A model generated the notes under the pieces. It was not told the DNA's origin and did no database searches. It saw only the letters and a list, made by a program, of their open reading frames with translations. A stretch of DNA of 64,000 bases from Rubrivivax sp. Its GTDB lineage: Bacteria > Pseudomonadota > Gammaproteobacteria > Burkholderiales > Burkholderiaceae_C. This document shows positions 22,147 to 30,717 of the stretch, in pieces. Every line of letters begins with the position of its first letter. The first letter of the stretch is position 1. Location: the NCBI GenBank assembly GCA_030680415.1, contig JAUXVE010000049.1:1-64000 (forward strand), written 5' to 3'. A program made the translations under genes and the position numbers.

Positions 22147-23772
22147 TCAGGGCCCTCCGTCGAGAGTCGGCTCGTCGACACCGGCGCTGCGATTGAGCCG
22201 CATCAGCGTCATCGGCCCGGCCAGGCCGTCGGGCGGCAGACCCTGGGCGAGCTGGAAGGTGGCCACGCGCGAACGCAGCGGCGCGCCCTCGGGCACGCCG
22301 GCGGCAGACAGCTGCGCGGCCACCCAGCCGCGCGTCGAGGCGCTGGCCAGGGCATCGACGCCCTCACGCCAGGCCGCCGGGGCTTGCCAGAAAGTGGCGA
22401 ACTCGCCGCGCCAGGCGCTGGCCAGCGCCGGCAGCGTGAGTGCGAAGCGCTGCTGGCCCACCTGCAGCGTCGCCTGGCTGTCGTTCAAGGCCACCAGCAC
22501 CGCCCAGCGCACGCCGGCGTCCTCACCCCGCAGCGCGACGAGGCCGGGTCGCGCGAGCTGGCGCACCACCGGCAGGCCACCGGCCGGGCTGCGAAAGCAC
22601 ATCAGCTGCACCTGCGCAGCCGCCGTGCAGGCATCGCCTTCGCCGATGGCTACGTTCCAGCGCAGCGCCAGTTCGCGCCGGGCCACGGCCTCGCTCGTGT
22701 GCGCCGCCGCCAGCAAGGCAGCGGCACTGTCGGCGGCGGTGGGTCGCTCCTGGGCCGCTCCCGGCGCCGCAACAGAGGGTGCGGCACTCGCCGCCGTCGC
22801 AGCCGATGCGGCGGGCGCGGCGGCAAGGGTCGCGGATACCGGGTCGTCGCGCCACCAGACGGCCCACGCGGCAGCGGCCACCAGCACCGCGGCCAGGGCC
22901 ACGCCGGCGCCGAGGGTCCACGCCTGGGCGGCGGCGTGCGGCGACGTGACCGGGCCGCCGAAGACCTCGCGCGCCGCCTGCTCGACCATGCCTCGGTCGA
23001 CCCTGGCGCGCTGGTGCGCGTAGGCGCCGAGCAGGGCGCGGTCGGCCAGCAGGTTGATGCGCCGCGGCACGCCGCCGGTGAGGCGGTGGATGCAGGCCAG
23101 CGCCGCCGGCTCGAAGGGCATCTGCGCCTGCGCGCCGGCCACCGACAGCCGGTGGCGCACGTAGGACACCGTTTCGTCGCGCGACAGCGGTCCCAGGTGA
23201 TAGCGCGCGATGACACGCTGCGCCAGCTGTTCGAGCTCGGGCCGCGCCAGCATCTCGCGCAGCTCGGGCTGGCCGATGAGGATGATCTGTAGCAGCTTGC
23301 GCTCGGCCGTTTCCAGGTTGGTCAGCAAGCGCAGCTGCTCCAGCACGTCGGGCGCCAGGCTTTGCGCCTCGTCGATGATCAGCACCGCGCTGCGGCCCTG
23401 GGCATGGGCGCGCAGCAGGAAGGCGTTCAGCGCGTCGATGGCACCCTTGACCCCCGTGCTGCCCGGCGGCTGCGGCGGCACCTCGACGCCGAACTCGTCG
23501 CAGATCGACTGCAGCAACTCGGGCACCGTGAGCCGCGGGTTGAAGATGTAGGCCACCGCGCAATGCGGCGGGATCTGCTCCAGGAAGCAGCGGCACACCG
23601 TGGTCTTGCCGGCGCCGATCTCGCCGGTGAGCAGCACGAAACCGCCGCCACCCCCGACGCCGTAGAGCAGGTGCGCCAGGGCCTCGCGGTGGCGCTCGCT
23701 CATGAAGAGAAAGCGCGGGTCGGGAGCGATCGAGAAGGGCTCCCGCTGCAGGCCGAAGAAGGACACGTACAT
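22147..23772 (-). CDS. gspA: General secretion pathway ATPase GspA/ExeA
   Basis: The 541-residue protein has an N-terminal AAA ATPase (Walker A GEIGAGKTT at 50-58, Walker B VLIIDEAQSL) with the MYVSFFGLQREPFSIAPDP start of ExeA. A membrane segment near residue 285 (GVALAAVLVAAAAWAVWW) follows. The C-terminal periplasmic part ends in a peptidoglycan-binding motif (VATFQLAQGLPPDGLAGPMTLMRL). It couples ATP use to secretin assembly with GspB. No other gsp genes are nearby. A second output for general peptidoglycan remodelling is possible. Confidence 0.88.
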   Translation of the reverse strand: MYVSFFGLQREPFSIAPDPRFLFMSERHREALAHLLYGVGGGGGFVLLTGEIGAGKTTVCRCFLEQIPPHCAVAYIFNPRLTVPELLQSICDEFGVEVPPQPPGSTGVKGAIDALNAFLLRAHAQGRSAVLIIDEAQSLAPDVLEQLRLLTNLETAERKLLQIILIGQPELREMLARPELEQLAQRVIARYHLGPLSRDETVSYVRHRLSVAGAQAQMPFEPAALACIHRLTGGVPRRINLLADRALLGAYAHQRARVDRGMVEQAAREVFGGPVTSPHAAAQAWTLGAGVALAAVLVAAAAWAVWWRDDPVSATLAAAPAASAATAASAAPSVAAPGAAQERPTAADSAAALLAAAHTSEAVARRELALRWNVAIGEGDACTAAAQVQLMCFRSPAGGLPVVRQLARPGLVALRGEDAGVRWAVLVALNDSQATLQVGQQRFALTLPALASAWRGEFATFWQAPAAWREGVDALASASTRGWVAAQLSAAGVPEGAPLRSRVATFQLAQGLPPDGLAGPMTLMRLNRSAGVDEPTLDGGP

Positions 23773-23858
23773 GCGGCGATGCTAACGACAGCGGACCGCC
23801 GGCCCGCCGCGCGCCAAGGTGGCATGGCCCGCCGGTGCGCCAGCGCCGCGCCAGCGTG

Positions 23859-24734
23859 TCACATGCGCCAGATGCGCGGCGGCTCGGCCGCCAGACCCCA
23901 GGCCTCGCGCCGCCAGGCTGCACGCACGGCCATCAGGCACTGCAGGGCCGGCTCCACGCTGTCGGCCAGCAGGCGCAGCAGCACCACGCCCGGCTGCGGC
24001 GAGGTGACACCGGCGCTGCGCTGCAAGGGGCTCGTGGCCAGGACCTCGCGCGCGCTGTCCAGCAGCGCCTGGCGTCGCGCCGGCGCCAGCGCCTCGCCGC
24101 CGGCCCACCACATGGTGGCCAGCACACGATGGCCGGCCAGGCCCAGCGGGCTGTCCAGCAGTCGACGGTCCTCGGCGGCGATCAGCGCCCGCTCCTGCCA
24201 GACGCCGGCCACTTCCAGGTGCTGGCTGTAGCTGCCGGCGTCGAAGGGCTCGCCGGCCGCCGGCAGCCCCAGCGCCAGCACCTCCCAGCCCATCGCCTCG
24301 GCCTGCGGCGCCAGCTGCAGCCGCACGCTGTTGCCGGCGCGGCAACCGCGGTAGGCGATGGTCTCCAGCGGCAGCCACTCCAGGCGTGCACCGGCGGACA
24401 GCTGCAGCAGCGCGCGTTGGCTGGCCAGGGCACCGGTGCTGCGGTAGTAGCGCGTGGCGCCCGGCGTGGTGACGAGCGCGTGGGTGGCGGCGTCGAGCTT
24501 GACGTCGATCTCGAGTTCGTCGCCGCCGACCATGCCCCCCGGCGGATGCACCAGCACATGGTGGCAGATGCCTGGCCCTTCCGGGTACAGGCGCTGCAGC
24601 ACCCGCAGCGGGCCGTGGTGGCGGTCCAGGGCCGTGGTGCGGTCGCCGTCGCGCGTGTAGTGCAGCGCGAGCCGGCCGTGCCAGCTCACTGGGGCACCCT
24701 GCGCGCTGCGCGCGGTACCGCCAGGCGGGCTCAT
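23859..24734 (-). CDS. ureD: Urease accessory protein UreD
   Basis: The 291-residue UreD (UreH) forms part of the nickel-insertion complex for urease. It shows LYPEGPGICHHVLVHPPGGMVGGDEL, LVTTPGATRYYRS, and LEWLPLETIAYRG. The ATG overlaps the permease stop (ATGA), so it is coupled to the importer. The first 13 codons lie in a repeated element found again at 28848, so an internal start near VSWHGRLALHY may be the original one. The urease subunits that normally follow are absent here, and the next gene is gspA. Confidence 0.9.
   Translation of the reverse strand: MSPPGGTARSAQGAPVSWHGRLALHYTRDGDRTTALDRHHGPLRVLQRLYPEGPGICHHVLVHPPGGMVGGDELEIDVKLDAATHALVTTPGATRYYRSTGALASQRALLQLSAGARLEWLPLETIAYRGCRAGNSVRLQLAPQAEAMGWEVLALGLPAAGEPFDAGSYSQHLEVAGVWQERALIAAEDRRLLDSPLGLAGHRVLATMWWAGGEALAPARRQALLDSAREVLATSPLQRSAGVTSPQPGVVLLRLLADSVEPALQCLMAVRAAWRREAWGLAAEPPRIWRM
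24692..24729. repeat. Copy 1 of a 38-bp dispersed repeat
   Basis: It is 38 bases long, centred on CGCGCTGCGCGCGG, and differs from the copy at 28848-28885 at only three positions. This copy falls inside the first codons of ureD. Confidence 0.7.
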
Positions 24735-25501
24735 TCGCCCTGCGTGCCGCGATGCGCCCAGCCGGTGGTGCGCTTCTCGATCCACGAGAACAGCTCGTAC
24801 ATCGCCATCGCCATGGCGCCGATGGTCACCAGGCCGGCGAAGGCCAGCGACATGCGCTGCTGGCTGCCCGCCGTCTGCATCAGGTAGCCGATGCCCGAAT
24901 CGCCGGCCGTCATCTCGGCCAGCACGGTGCCCACGAAGGCCAGCGTGATGGCGATCTTCAGCGAGCCGTAGAAGTACGGCATCGAGCGCGGCAGTCCGAC
25001 CTTGACCAGCACGTCCCAGCGCCGCGCACCGAGCACGCGCAGCACGTCTTCGAGCTCGGGCTCCAGCGTCGCCAGCCCGGTGGCGATGTTGACGGTGATC
25101 GGAAAGAACGAGATCAGGAAAGCCGTCAGCACCCCCGGCCCGAGGCCGATGCCGAACCACACCACCAGGATCGGCACCACCGCCGCCTTGGGCACGGCGT
25201 TGAAGGCCACCATCAGCGGGTACAGCGCGGTGTAGGCCAGGCGCGAGCTGCCGATCAGGAAGCCCAGCATGACGCCGACGACGATGCTCAGGCCGAAGCC
25301 CAGCATCGTGACCCAGAAGGTCTTCCAGGCCGCTTCCAGCAGCGCCCCGGTGTATTCGCCGAACTGCTGCGCGATCTGCGTCGGGCTCGGGAAGATGAAC
25401 TCGGGGATCTCGAACAGCATCACCACCGCCTGCCACAGCAGCAGCACCGCGGCCAGCACGACCAGCGGCGACCAGCGCTCCATGTTCCTCGTGACCTTCA
25501 T
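24731..25501 (-). CDS. ABC transporter permease, nitrate/taurine (SsuC/TauC) type
   Basis: The 256-residue inner-membrane permease has five to six hydrophobic segments and the EAA-type loop IATGLATLEPELEDVLRVLGARRWDVLVKVGLPRSMPYF. It resembles the NitT/TauT family permeases that import small organic anions or heterocycles. It is coupled by ATGA overlaps to the ATPase upstream and to ureD downstream. The substrate is probably a nitrogen compound of the purine pathway, judged only by neighbours. Confidence 0.87.
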   Translation of the reverse strand: MKVTRNMERWSPLVVLAAVLLLWQAVVMLFEIPEFIFPSPTQIAQQFGEYTGALLEAAWKTFWVTMLGFGLSIVVGVMLGFLIGSSRLAYTALYPLMVAFNAVPKAAVVPILVVWFGIGLGPGVLTAFLISFFPITVNIATGLATLEPELEDVLRVLGARRWDVLVKVGLPRSMPYFYGSLKIAITLAFVGTVLAEMTAGDSGIGYLMQTAGSQQRMSLAFAGLVTIGAMAMAMYELFSWIEKRTTGWAHRGTQGE

Positions 25502-26304
25502 TGCGGCACCGCCCCGGTCTTGCGGATGGCTCCGATGTGCCCGCGCAGTTCGTGCACGATGTCGGTGAACTGCGGCGTGTAGGTGATCTCCAGGTCGCGC
25601 GGGCGCGGCAGGTCGATCTGCCGCGTGACGACGAAACGCCCCGGGCTCTTGCTCATCACGTACACGGTGTCGGCCAGGAAGACGCTCTCGCGCAGGTCGT
25701 GCGTGACCAGGATGACGTTGAACTTCTGCGCCGACTGCAGGTCGCGCAGGATGCACCACAGCTCTTCGCGCGTGAAGGCGTCGAGCGCGCCGAAGGGCTC
25801 GTCGAGCAGCAGCATCTTCGGTTCGTGCACCAGCGCGCGGCAGATGCTGGCGCGCTGCTGCATGCCGCCCGAGAGCTGCCACGGGAACTTGTCCTCGTAG
25901 CCGGCCAGGCCGACGCTGCTGAGCAGGTCGCGCGCCTTGGCCTCGTATTCCCTGCGCCTGGCCTTGAAGCTGGAGCGGTACGGCTCGACGATCTCCAGCG
26001 GCAGCAGCACGTTGTCCATGGTCGTGCGCCAGGGCAGCAGGCTGGGCGCCTGGAAGGCCATGCCGCTGATCTTCAACGGCCCCGTCACCGGCGCGCCGTT
26101 GATGTGGATGCTGCCCTTGCTCGGCATCTTGAGGCCCGTGGTCAGCTTCATGAAGGTCGACTTGCCGCAGCCCGAGGGGCCGACGATGGCGATGAACTCG
26201 CCCTGCCCCATCTGCAGCGAGATGTCTTCGACCGCGAAGTGGCGCTGCGCCAGCAACTCGTCGTTGTAGGCGAGCCAGACGTTGCGGAAGTCGACGAAGC
26301 TCAC
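25498..26304 (-). CDS. ABC transporter ATP-binding protein, NitT/TauT type
   Basis: The 268-residue ATPase has Walker A VGPSGCGKST, Q-loop MAFQAPSLLPW, signature LSGGMQQRASICRAL, Walker B MLLLDEPFGALD, and H-loop LVTHD. The frame is open from 26424, but that upstream part is low-complexity. The GTG at 26304 starts the domain (VSFVDFRNVWLAYN). It partners the permease downstream and the binding protein upstream. Confidence 0.87.
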   Translation of the reverse strand: MSFVDFRNVWLAYNDELLAQRHFAVEDISLQMGQGEFIAIVGPSGCGKSTFMKLTTGLKMPSKGSIHINGAPVTGPLKISGMAFQAPSLLPWRTTMDNVLLPLEIVEPYRSSFKARRREYEAKARDLLSSVGLAGYEDKFPWQLSGGMQQRASICRALVHEPKMLLLDEPFGALDAFTREELWCILRDLQSAQKFNVILVTHDLRESVFLADTVYVMSKSPGRFVVTRQIDLPRPRDLEITYTPQFTDIVHELRGHIGAIRKTGAVPQ

Positions 26305-26371
26305 TGCGCGTGCGAACAAGAGTGCCGGCAGGCGCGGAGGCAGCCTTGGGCCGGAGGCTGCTTCGGCGGGG

Positions 26372-27412
26372 TCACTGTTTCGGGGGCAGGATGGCGAGTT
26401 CGGCCTTGGCCGGCAGGTAGGCATCGGTCCAGACCTTGGTCGGATCGATGCGCGTCTTGGTGCCGAAGGCGTCGGAGACCTGCGAAGCCATCAGCGCCAG
26501 GCGGCCCGGGACGACGACGCCGAAGCCCTCGGCGCGCGCGTCGGGGCTGGCGACGACGGCGTCGATGGCCAAACGCAGGCGGCGCTTCTCGAGGTCGACG
26601 TTGATGATGCCGTCACGCGCCTTGACGTACTCGATGCTGGCGTCGGGGTTGGCCATCACCTCCTTGGCACCCTTCAGGAAGGCCGACAGGAAGGCCTTGA
26701 TCGCCGCCGGGTTCTCCTTGACCATCTTCTCCGAGGCGATGATGACGTTGCCGTAGAGCTTGACGCCGTGCTCGCCATAGGGCAACACGACGATTTCGGC
26801 CGGCTTCACGCCGCGCGCCTCGAGGTTGAGGATGGACGTGAACGAGAAGCCGGTGATGGCCTCGATGTCGCCGCGCACGAGCATGGTTTCGCGCAGCGGC
26901 GGGTCCATGCTCGTCCACTGCACGCCGCTGATGCCGTTGGCCTTGGCGAATATCGGGAAGGCCTTGCGCCCGGCGTCGAAGCCCGGGGCGCCGAGCTTGC
27001 GGCCACTCAGGTCGGCGGGCTTGGTGATGCCGCTCTTCTTCAGCGCCAGCACCGCGGCCGGCGTGTTGTTGTAGACCATCATCACCGCCACCGGCTTGTT
27101 CGGCGCGTCGGGGTTGTTGGCGTGGAACTCCATCAGCGCCGCCAGGTCGGCGAAACCCATGTCGTAGCTGCCCGAGGCCACGCGCGTGACGGTGCCGCCC
27201 GAGCCGTTGCCGGCGTCGATGCTCACGTCCAGCCCCGCGGCCTTGTAGTAACCCTTGGCCTGCGCGGCCAGGAACAGCGCCGCCGGGCCTTCGAAGCGCC
27301 AGTCGAGCTGGAACTTGACCGGCGTCTGCGCCAGCCCGATGGCAGGGGCGGCCAGCAGCGCGGCAGCGGTGATCAGCGTGCGGCGCTTGAGCGCAGCGAA
27401 GAGGACGGTCAT
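26372..27412 (-). CDS. ABC transporter substrate-binding protein, NMT1/THI5-like
   Basis: The 346-residue periplasmic binding protein has a signal peptide (RRTLITAAALLAAPAIGLAQ) and an NMT1 domain: VKFQLDWRFEGPAALFLAAQAKGYY, GSYDMGFADLAALMEF, LSGRKLGAPGFDAGRKAFPI, IEAITGFSFTSILNL. The VKFQLDWR strand is typical of hydroxymethylpyrimidine and related N-heterocycle binders. Here the purine genes suggest an allantoin-, hydantoin- or pyrimidine-like ligand, which is unproven. Confidence 0.86.
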   Translation of the reverse strand: MTVLFAALKRRTLITAAALLAAPAIGLAQTPVKFQLDWRFEGPAALFLAAQAKGYYKAAGLDVSIDAGNGSGGTVTRVASGSYDMGFADLAALMEFHANNPDAPNKPVAVMMVYNNTPAAVLALKKSGITKPADLSGRKLGAPGFDAGRKAFPIFAKANGISGVQWTSMDPPLRETMLVRGDIEAITGFSFTSILNLEARGVKPAEIVVLPYGEHGVKLYGNVIIASEKMVKENPAAIKAFLSAFLKGAKEVMANPDASIEYVKARDGIINVDLEKRRLRLAIDAVVASPDARAEGFGVVVPGRLALMASQVSDAFGTKTRIDPTKVWTDAYLPAKAELAILPPKQ

Positions 27413-27543
27413 GGGTGAGGCTCCGTGGTTGGCTTTGGGGGTCTGAGGGTCAGGGTGTGTCGCCCCTCGGCAGGGCCATTCTGCAAGTTCCGTGCGCAGC
27501 TCACCCTCGGGGCTTGCACCAGAAAGCAGCGTCGCGCCCACCG

Positions 27544-28845
27544 TCAAGGCGCCTCGGCGTGCAGCAGGTCCAGCAAGGTGCGCGCGATCACCTTGGTGGC
27601 GCCGCGCAGGTCGCTCAGCACCAGGTGCTCGTCGGCACGCTTGGCGTTGCTCTCCAGCACGGTGCGTGGGCCGGCGCCGTAGATCACGGCCGGTACGCCG
27701 TGGGCGCCGTACAAGCGAGCGTCGGTGTACAGCGGCGTGCCACTGGTGGGAATGGGCACGCCGAAGACGGCCTGGCCGTGGCTCTGCACCGCCGCCACCA
27801 GCGGCGCGTTGCCCGCCAGCGGCTTGAGCGGGTGGGCCAGCAGCAGGCGCCTGATCTCGACGCGAACACCGGCACTGGCGGCCACGGTGCGTTCGATGAG
27901 CTCGCGCACTTCGGCCTCCACCGTCCTGGCCTCTTCCTCTGGGATCAAACGGCGGTCGATCTTCAGCACCACCTTGCCGGGCACGACGTTGGTGTTGCTG
28001 CCGCCTTCGATGCGGCCCACGTTCAGGTAGGGGTGCGTGATGCCGGCCACCGCCGAGCGGCGCTTGCGCAGCACGTCGTTGTGGGCGTAGAGCGCGGTCA
28101 GCAGCCTGGTGGCCGCCTGCAACGCGTCGATGCCGGTCTCGGGGTAGGCGGCGTGCGAGGCCAGGCCGTGCAGCGTGACCTCGAACTGCAGGCAGCCGTT
28201 GTGCGCCGTCACGACCTGGTAGCTGAATCCCGCGGCGATGAGGAAGTCGGGCCGCGTCAGCCGGTTCTCGAGCAGCCAGCCGGGGCCGAGTTCGCCGCCG
28301 AATTCCTCGTCGTAGGTGAAGTGCAGTTCGACCCCGCCACGCAGCGCAACCGCGCTGCCTCCCTGTTCGAGCGGCGCGCCCAGGGCCTCGAGCGCGCGCA
28401 AGGCATAGGTGTAGGTCGCGAAGTCGCTCTTGCTCACCGCGGCGGCGCGGCCGTACAGCTTGCCGTCGACGATCTCGGCGCCGTAGGGGTCGTGCGACCA
28501 GCCTTCGCCGGGCGGCACGACGTCGCCGTGGGCGTTGAGCGCGACGATCGGGCCCAGGCCCGCGGCGGGCCGGTGTTCGCCGCCGCCGGTGCCGAACCGC
28601 CGGCGCACGATGAGGTTGGTGATCGACTGCAACCCGTATTCCTGCAGGGCCCAGGTCGGCACCGGGTGCTTGTCCGCGGGCAGGCCCATGGCCGCCAGCA
28701 GCTCGGCGGTGCGCTCGGCGTGCGGCGCGTTGTTGCCGGGTGGGGTGTCGGTGGGCACACGCACCAGTTCCTGCAGGAAGCGCACTTCCTCGTCGAAATG
28801 GGCGTCGATCCAGGCGTCGAGCGCGTCGTAGTGGTTGGCGGTCAT
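27544..28845 (-). CDS. M20 family metallohydrolase
   Basis: The 433-residue zinc hydrolase belongs to the ArgE/DapE/CPG2 family. Metal and catalytic motifs are NAHGDVVPPGEGWSHDP, TYDEEFGGELGPGWLL, and a dimerisation segment with GLASHAAYPETG. The C-terminus has SNAKRADEHL. It lies between the importer and the allantoate hydrolase gene, so it may cleave an imported N-acyl, N-carbamoyl or ureido compound. No substrate can be read from the sequence. Confidence 0.82.
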   Translation of the reverse strand: MTANHYDALDAWIDAHFDEEVRFLQELVRVPTDTPPGNNAPHAERTAELLAAMGLPADKHPVPTWALQEYGLQSITNLIVRRRFGTGGGEHRPAAGLGPIVALNAHGDVVPPGEGWSHDPYGAEIVDGKLYGRAAAVSKSDFATYTYALRALEALGAPLEQGGSAVALRGGVELHFTYDEEFGGELGPGWLLENRLTRPDFLIAAGFSYQVVTAHNGCLQFEVTLHGLASHAAYPETGIDALQAATRLLTALYAHNDVLRKRRSAVAGITHPYLNVGRIEGGSNTNVVPGKVVLKIDRRLIPEEEARTVEAEVRELIERTVAASAGVRVEIRRLLLAHPLKPLAGNAPLVAAVQSHGQAVFGVPIPTSGTPLYTDARLYGAHGVPAVIYGAGPRTVLESNAKRADEHLVLSDLRGATKVIARTLLDLLHAEAP

Positions 28846-28847
28846 TT

Positions 28848-28885
28848 GGGCACCCTACGCGCTGCGCGCGGTCCCGCCAAGCGGG
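28848..28885. repeat. Copy 2 of a 38-bp dispersed repeat
   Basis: It is 35 of 38 bases identical to 24692-24729. It lies in the gap between the M20 gene and the UraD-allantoate hydrolase fusion, where it could also form a GC hairpin. Confidence 0.7.
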
Positions 28886-28915
28886 AGTATGAGCACTTGG
28901 GGCGGCCCGGCGTGC

Positions 28916-30715
28916 TCATGCGCGGGCCAGATCGGCGAGCAGCCGGGCGTAGGCGGCGACACACAATTCGGCGTCGTCGGCGGTGATGGTCTCCAGCGGG
29001 TTGTGGCTGATGCCCGCATTGCCGCCGCGCACGAAGAGCATGGCCTGCGGCATGACTTCGTGCAGCTTCATCGCATCGTGCCCCGCGCCGCTGGGCAAAC
29101 GGAACACCGGCAGCCCGAGCGACGCGACGGCGGCTTCCCAGCGGCGCTGCCAGACCGGGGCACAGGGCGCGGCGGCGGCGCGCATCGTCTCCTCGACCTG
29201 CACGGCGACGCCGCGGTGTTCGCAGACGCGTTCGAGCTCGGCCAGCGTGTCGACGACACAGGCGTCGCGCGCGGCGTCGTTGGTGGCGCGGATGTCCAGG
29301 CTGAAGCGGCAGCGCCCGGGCACGACGTTGATCGAGCCGCCGGGCACCTCGAGCATGCCGACCGTGCCGACGACCTCGGGTACCGCGGCGGCGCGCTGCT
29401 CGAGGAACAGCAGCAACTCCGCTGCAGCGGCGGCGGCGTCGCGGCGCTGGCCCATCGGCGTGGTGCCGGCGTGGCTGGCCATGCCGGTGACCTCGACGAC
29501 GAAGCGGCGGCCACCGTTGATCGACGTCACCACGCCCAGCGGCAGGTCCAGCGCGTCGAGCACCGGACCCTGCTCGATGTGCAGCTCGACGAAGCCGAGG
29601 TAACGCGCCGGGTCGCGCCGGCAGGCCGCGATGGCCGCGGTCGTCGCCGGCAGCCCGGCCGCGCGCATCGCGTCGCACATCGTCACGCCGTCGGCGTCGG
29701 TCTGCGCCAGCCACGCGGGATCGAAGTGCCCGGTGAGGGCGCCCGAGCCCAGGAAGGTGGCCTTGTAGCGCTGGCCCTCTTCCTCGGCGAATCCGATCAC
29801 CTCGATGCCGAAAGGCAGCCGCCGCCCGGCGCGGTGCAGCTCGCGCACGGCGGCCATCGGCACCAGGATGCCGAGCCGGCCGTCGTACTTGCCGCCATTG
29901 CGCACGGTGTCGTAGTGGCTGCCGGTAAGCAGCCGCGGCGCGGCCTCGTGGCTGCCCGGAGGCGCGCCGTGATAGACGCCGACGACGTTGCCGACGGCGT
30001 CGGTCGTCACCTCGTCGAAGCCGCAGTCGCGCAGCCACTCGACCAGTTGCGCCGCGCAGGCACGGTGCGCCTGGCTCAGATAGGTCACCGTGAGCTGGCC
30101 CTGCTCCTTGAAGCCGGGGTCGCTGTGCGCGGCCAGTGCTTCGGCCCAATCCCAGACGAGCTGGCCACGCGCGGGTGCGACACCGAACCTGTCGTTGAGC
30201 CGGACCTCTGCGATGCGGTGGATGTTTCGCAGGCATTCGGCGAATTCGAAGTCGCGATGGCCGGCCAGGCGGCGCTCGAAGGTGGCGATGATCTCGGCCT
30301 TGCCCAAACCCGGCCCGCCTGGCTTCGGATTGGGCCCGCGCACGGCCAGGACGAACGGCCAGCCGAACTTGGCGTTGTAGTCGGCGTTGAGCTGCCGGAT
30401 GCGCGCGAACTCCTCCGGCGTGCATGCGGTGAGCCCCGCCTGGCCCTGTTCGTTCGTGCTCTCGGGGCTCAGTGTTTGCGCCACCATGGCCTTGCCGGCG
30501 AGTTCGGGGTGGGCCTGGACGAGCGCCAGCTGCGCGTCACGGCCGGCGTCGCGCACGCTGCACGCGAGTGCATGCTTCAGCGCCGCAAGGGTGGCAAAAG
30601 GTCGCCGCGCCCACGCTGCCGCGGCGATCCACGGCGACTGTTCATAGGTGCCCTCCAGCAGCGCCGTGAACTCGGCCTGCGTGGCGCCGTTGAGGGTGTC
30701 GAGCGTGAGCGTCAT
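28916..30715 (-). CDS. Fused OHCU decarboxylase (UraD) and allantoate amidohydrolase
   Basis: The 599-residue fusion carries two purine-breakdown enzymes. Residues about 1-165 are UraD (FTALLEGTYEQSPWIA, ALVQAHPELAGKA with the catalytic His, FGWPFVLAVRG), which makes allantoin from OHCU. Residues about 185-599 are an M20 allantoate amidohydrolase: LLTGSHYDTVRNGGKYDGRLG, GFAEEEGQRY, HIEQGPVL, ASHAGTTPMGQRRDA, SGAGHDAMKL. The start was put at the ATG at 30715 (MTLTLDTLNG), just after the puuE stop. The two steps are separated in the pathway by allantoinase, whose gene is adjacent. Confidence 0.9.
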   Translation of the reverse strand: MTLTLDTLNGATQAEFTALLEGTYEQSPWIAAAAWARRPFATLAALKHALACSVRDAGRDAQLALVQAHPELAGKAMVAQTLSPESTNEQGQAGLTACTPEEFARIRQLNADYNAKFGWPFVLAVRGPNPKPGGPGLGKAEIIATFERRLAGHRDFEFAECLRNIHRIAEVRLNDRFGVAPARGQLVWDWAEALAAHSDPGFKEQGQLTVTYLSQAHRACAAQLVEWLRDCGFDEVTTDAVGNVVGVYHGAPPGSHEAAPRLLTGSHYDTVRNGGKYDGRLGILVPMAAVRELHRAGRRLPFGIEVIGFAEEEGQRYKATFLGSGALTGHFDPAWLAQTDADGVTMCDAMRAAGLPATTAAIAACRRDPARYLGFVELHIEQGPVLDALDLPLGVVTSINGGRRFVVEVTGMASHAGTTPMGQRRDAAAAAAELLLFLEQRAAAVPEVVGTVGMLEVPGGSINVVPGRCRFSLDIRATNDAARDACVVDTLAELERVCEHRGVAVQVEETMRAAAAPCAPVWQRRWEAAVASLGLPVFRLPSGAGHDAMKLHEVMPQAMLFVRGGNAGISHNPLETITADDAELCVAAYARLLADLARA

Positions 30716-30717
30716 GG

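Noticed and set aside
23859..25436. A 525-residue permease-UreD fusion read from one long frame
   Set aside because: The upstream part is an out-of-frame shadow of the permease. UreD has its own ATG overlapping the permease stop.
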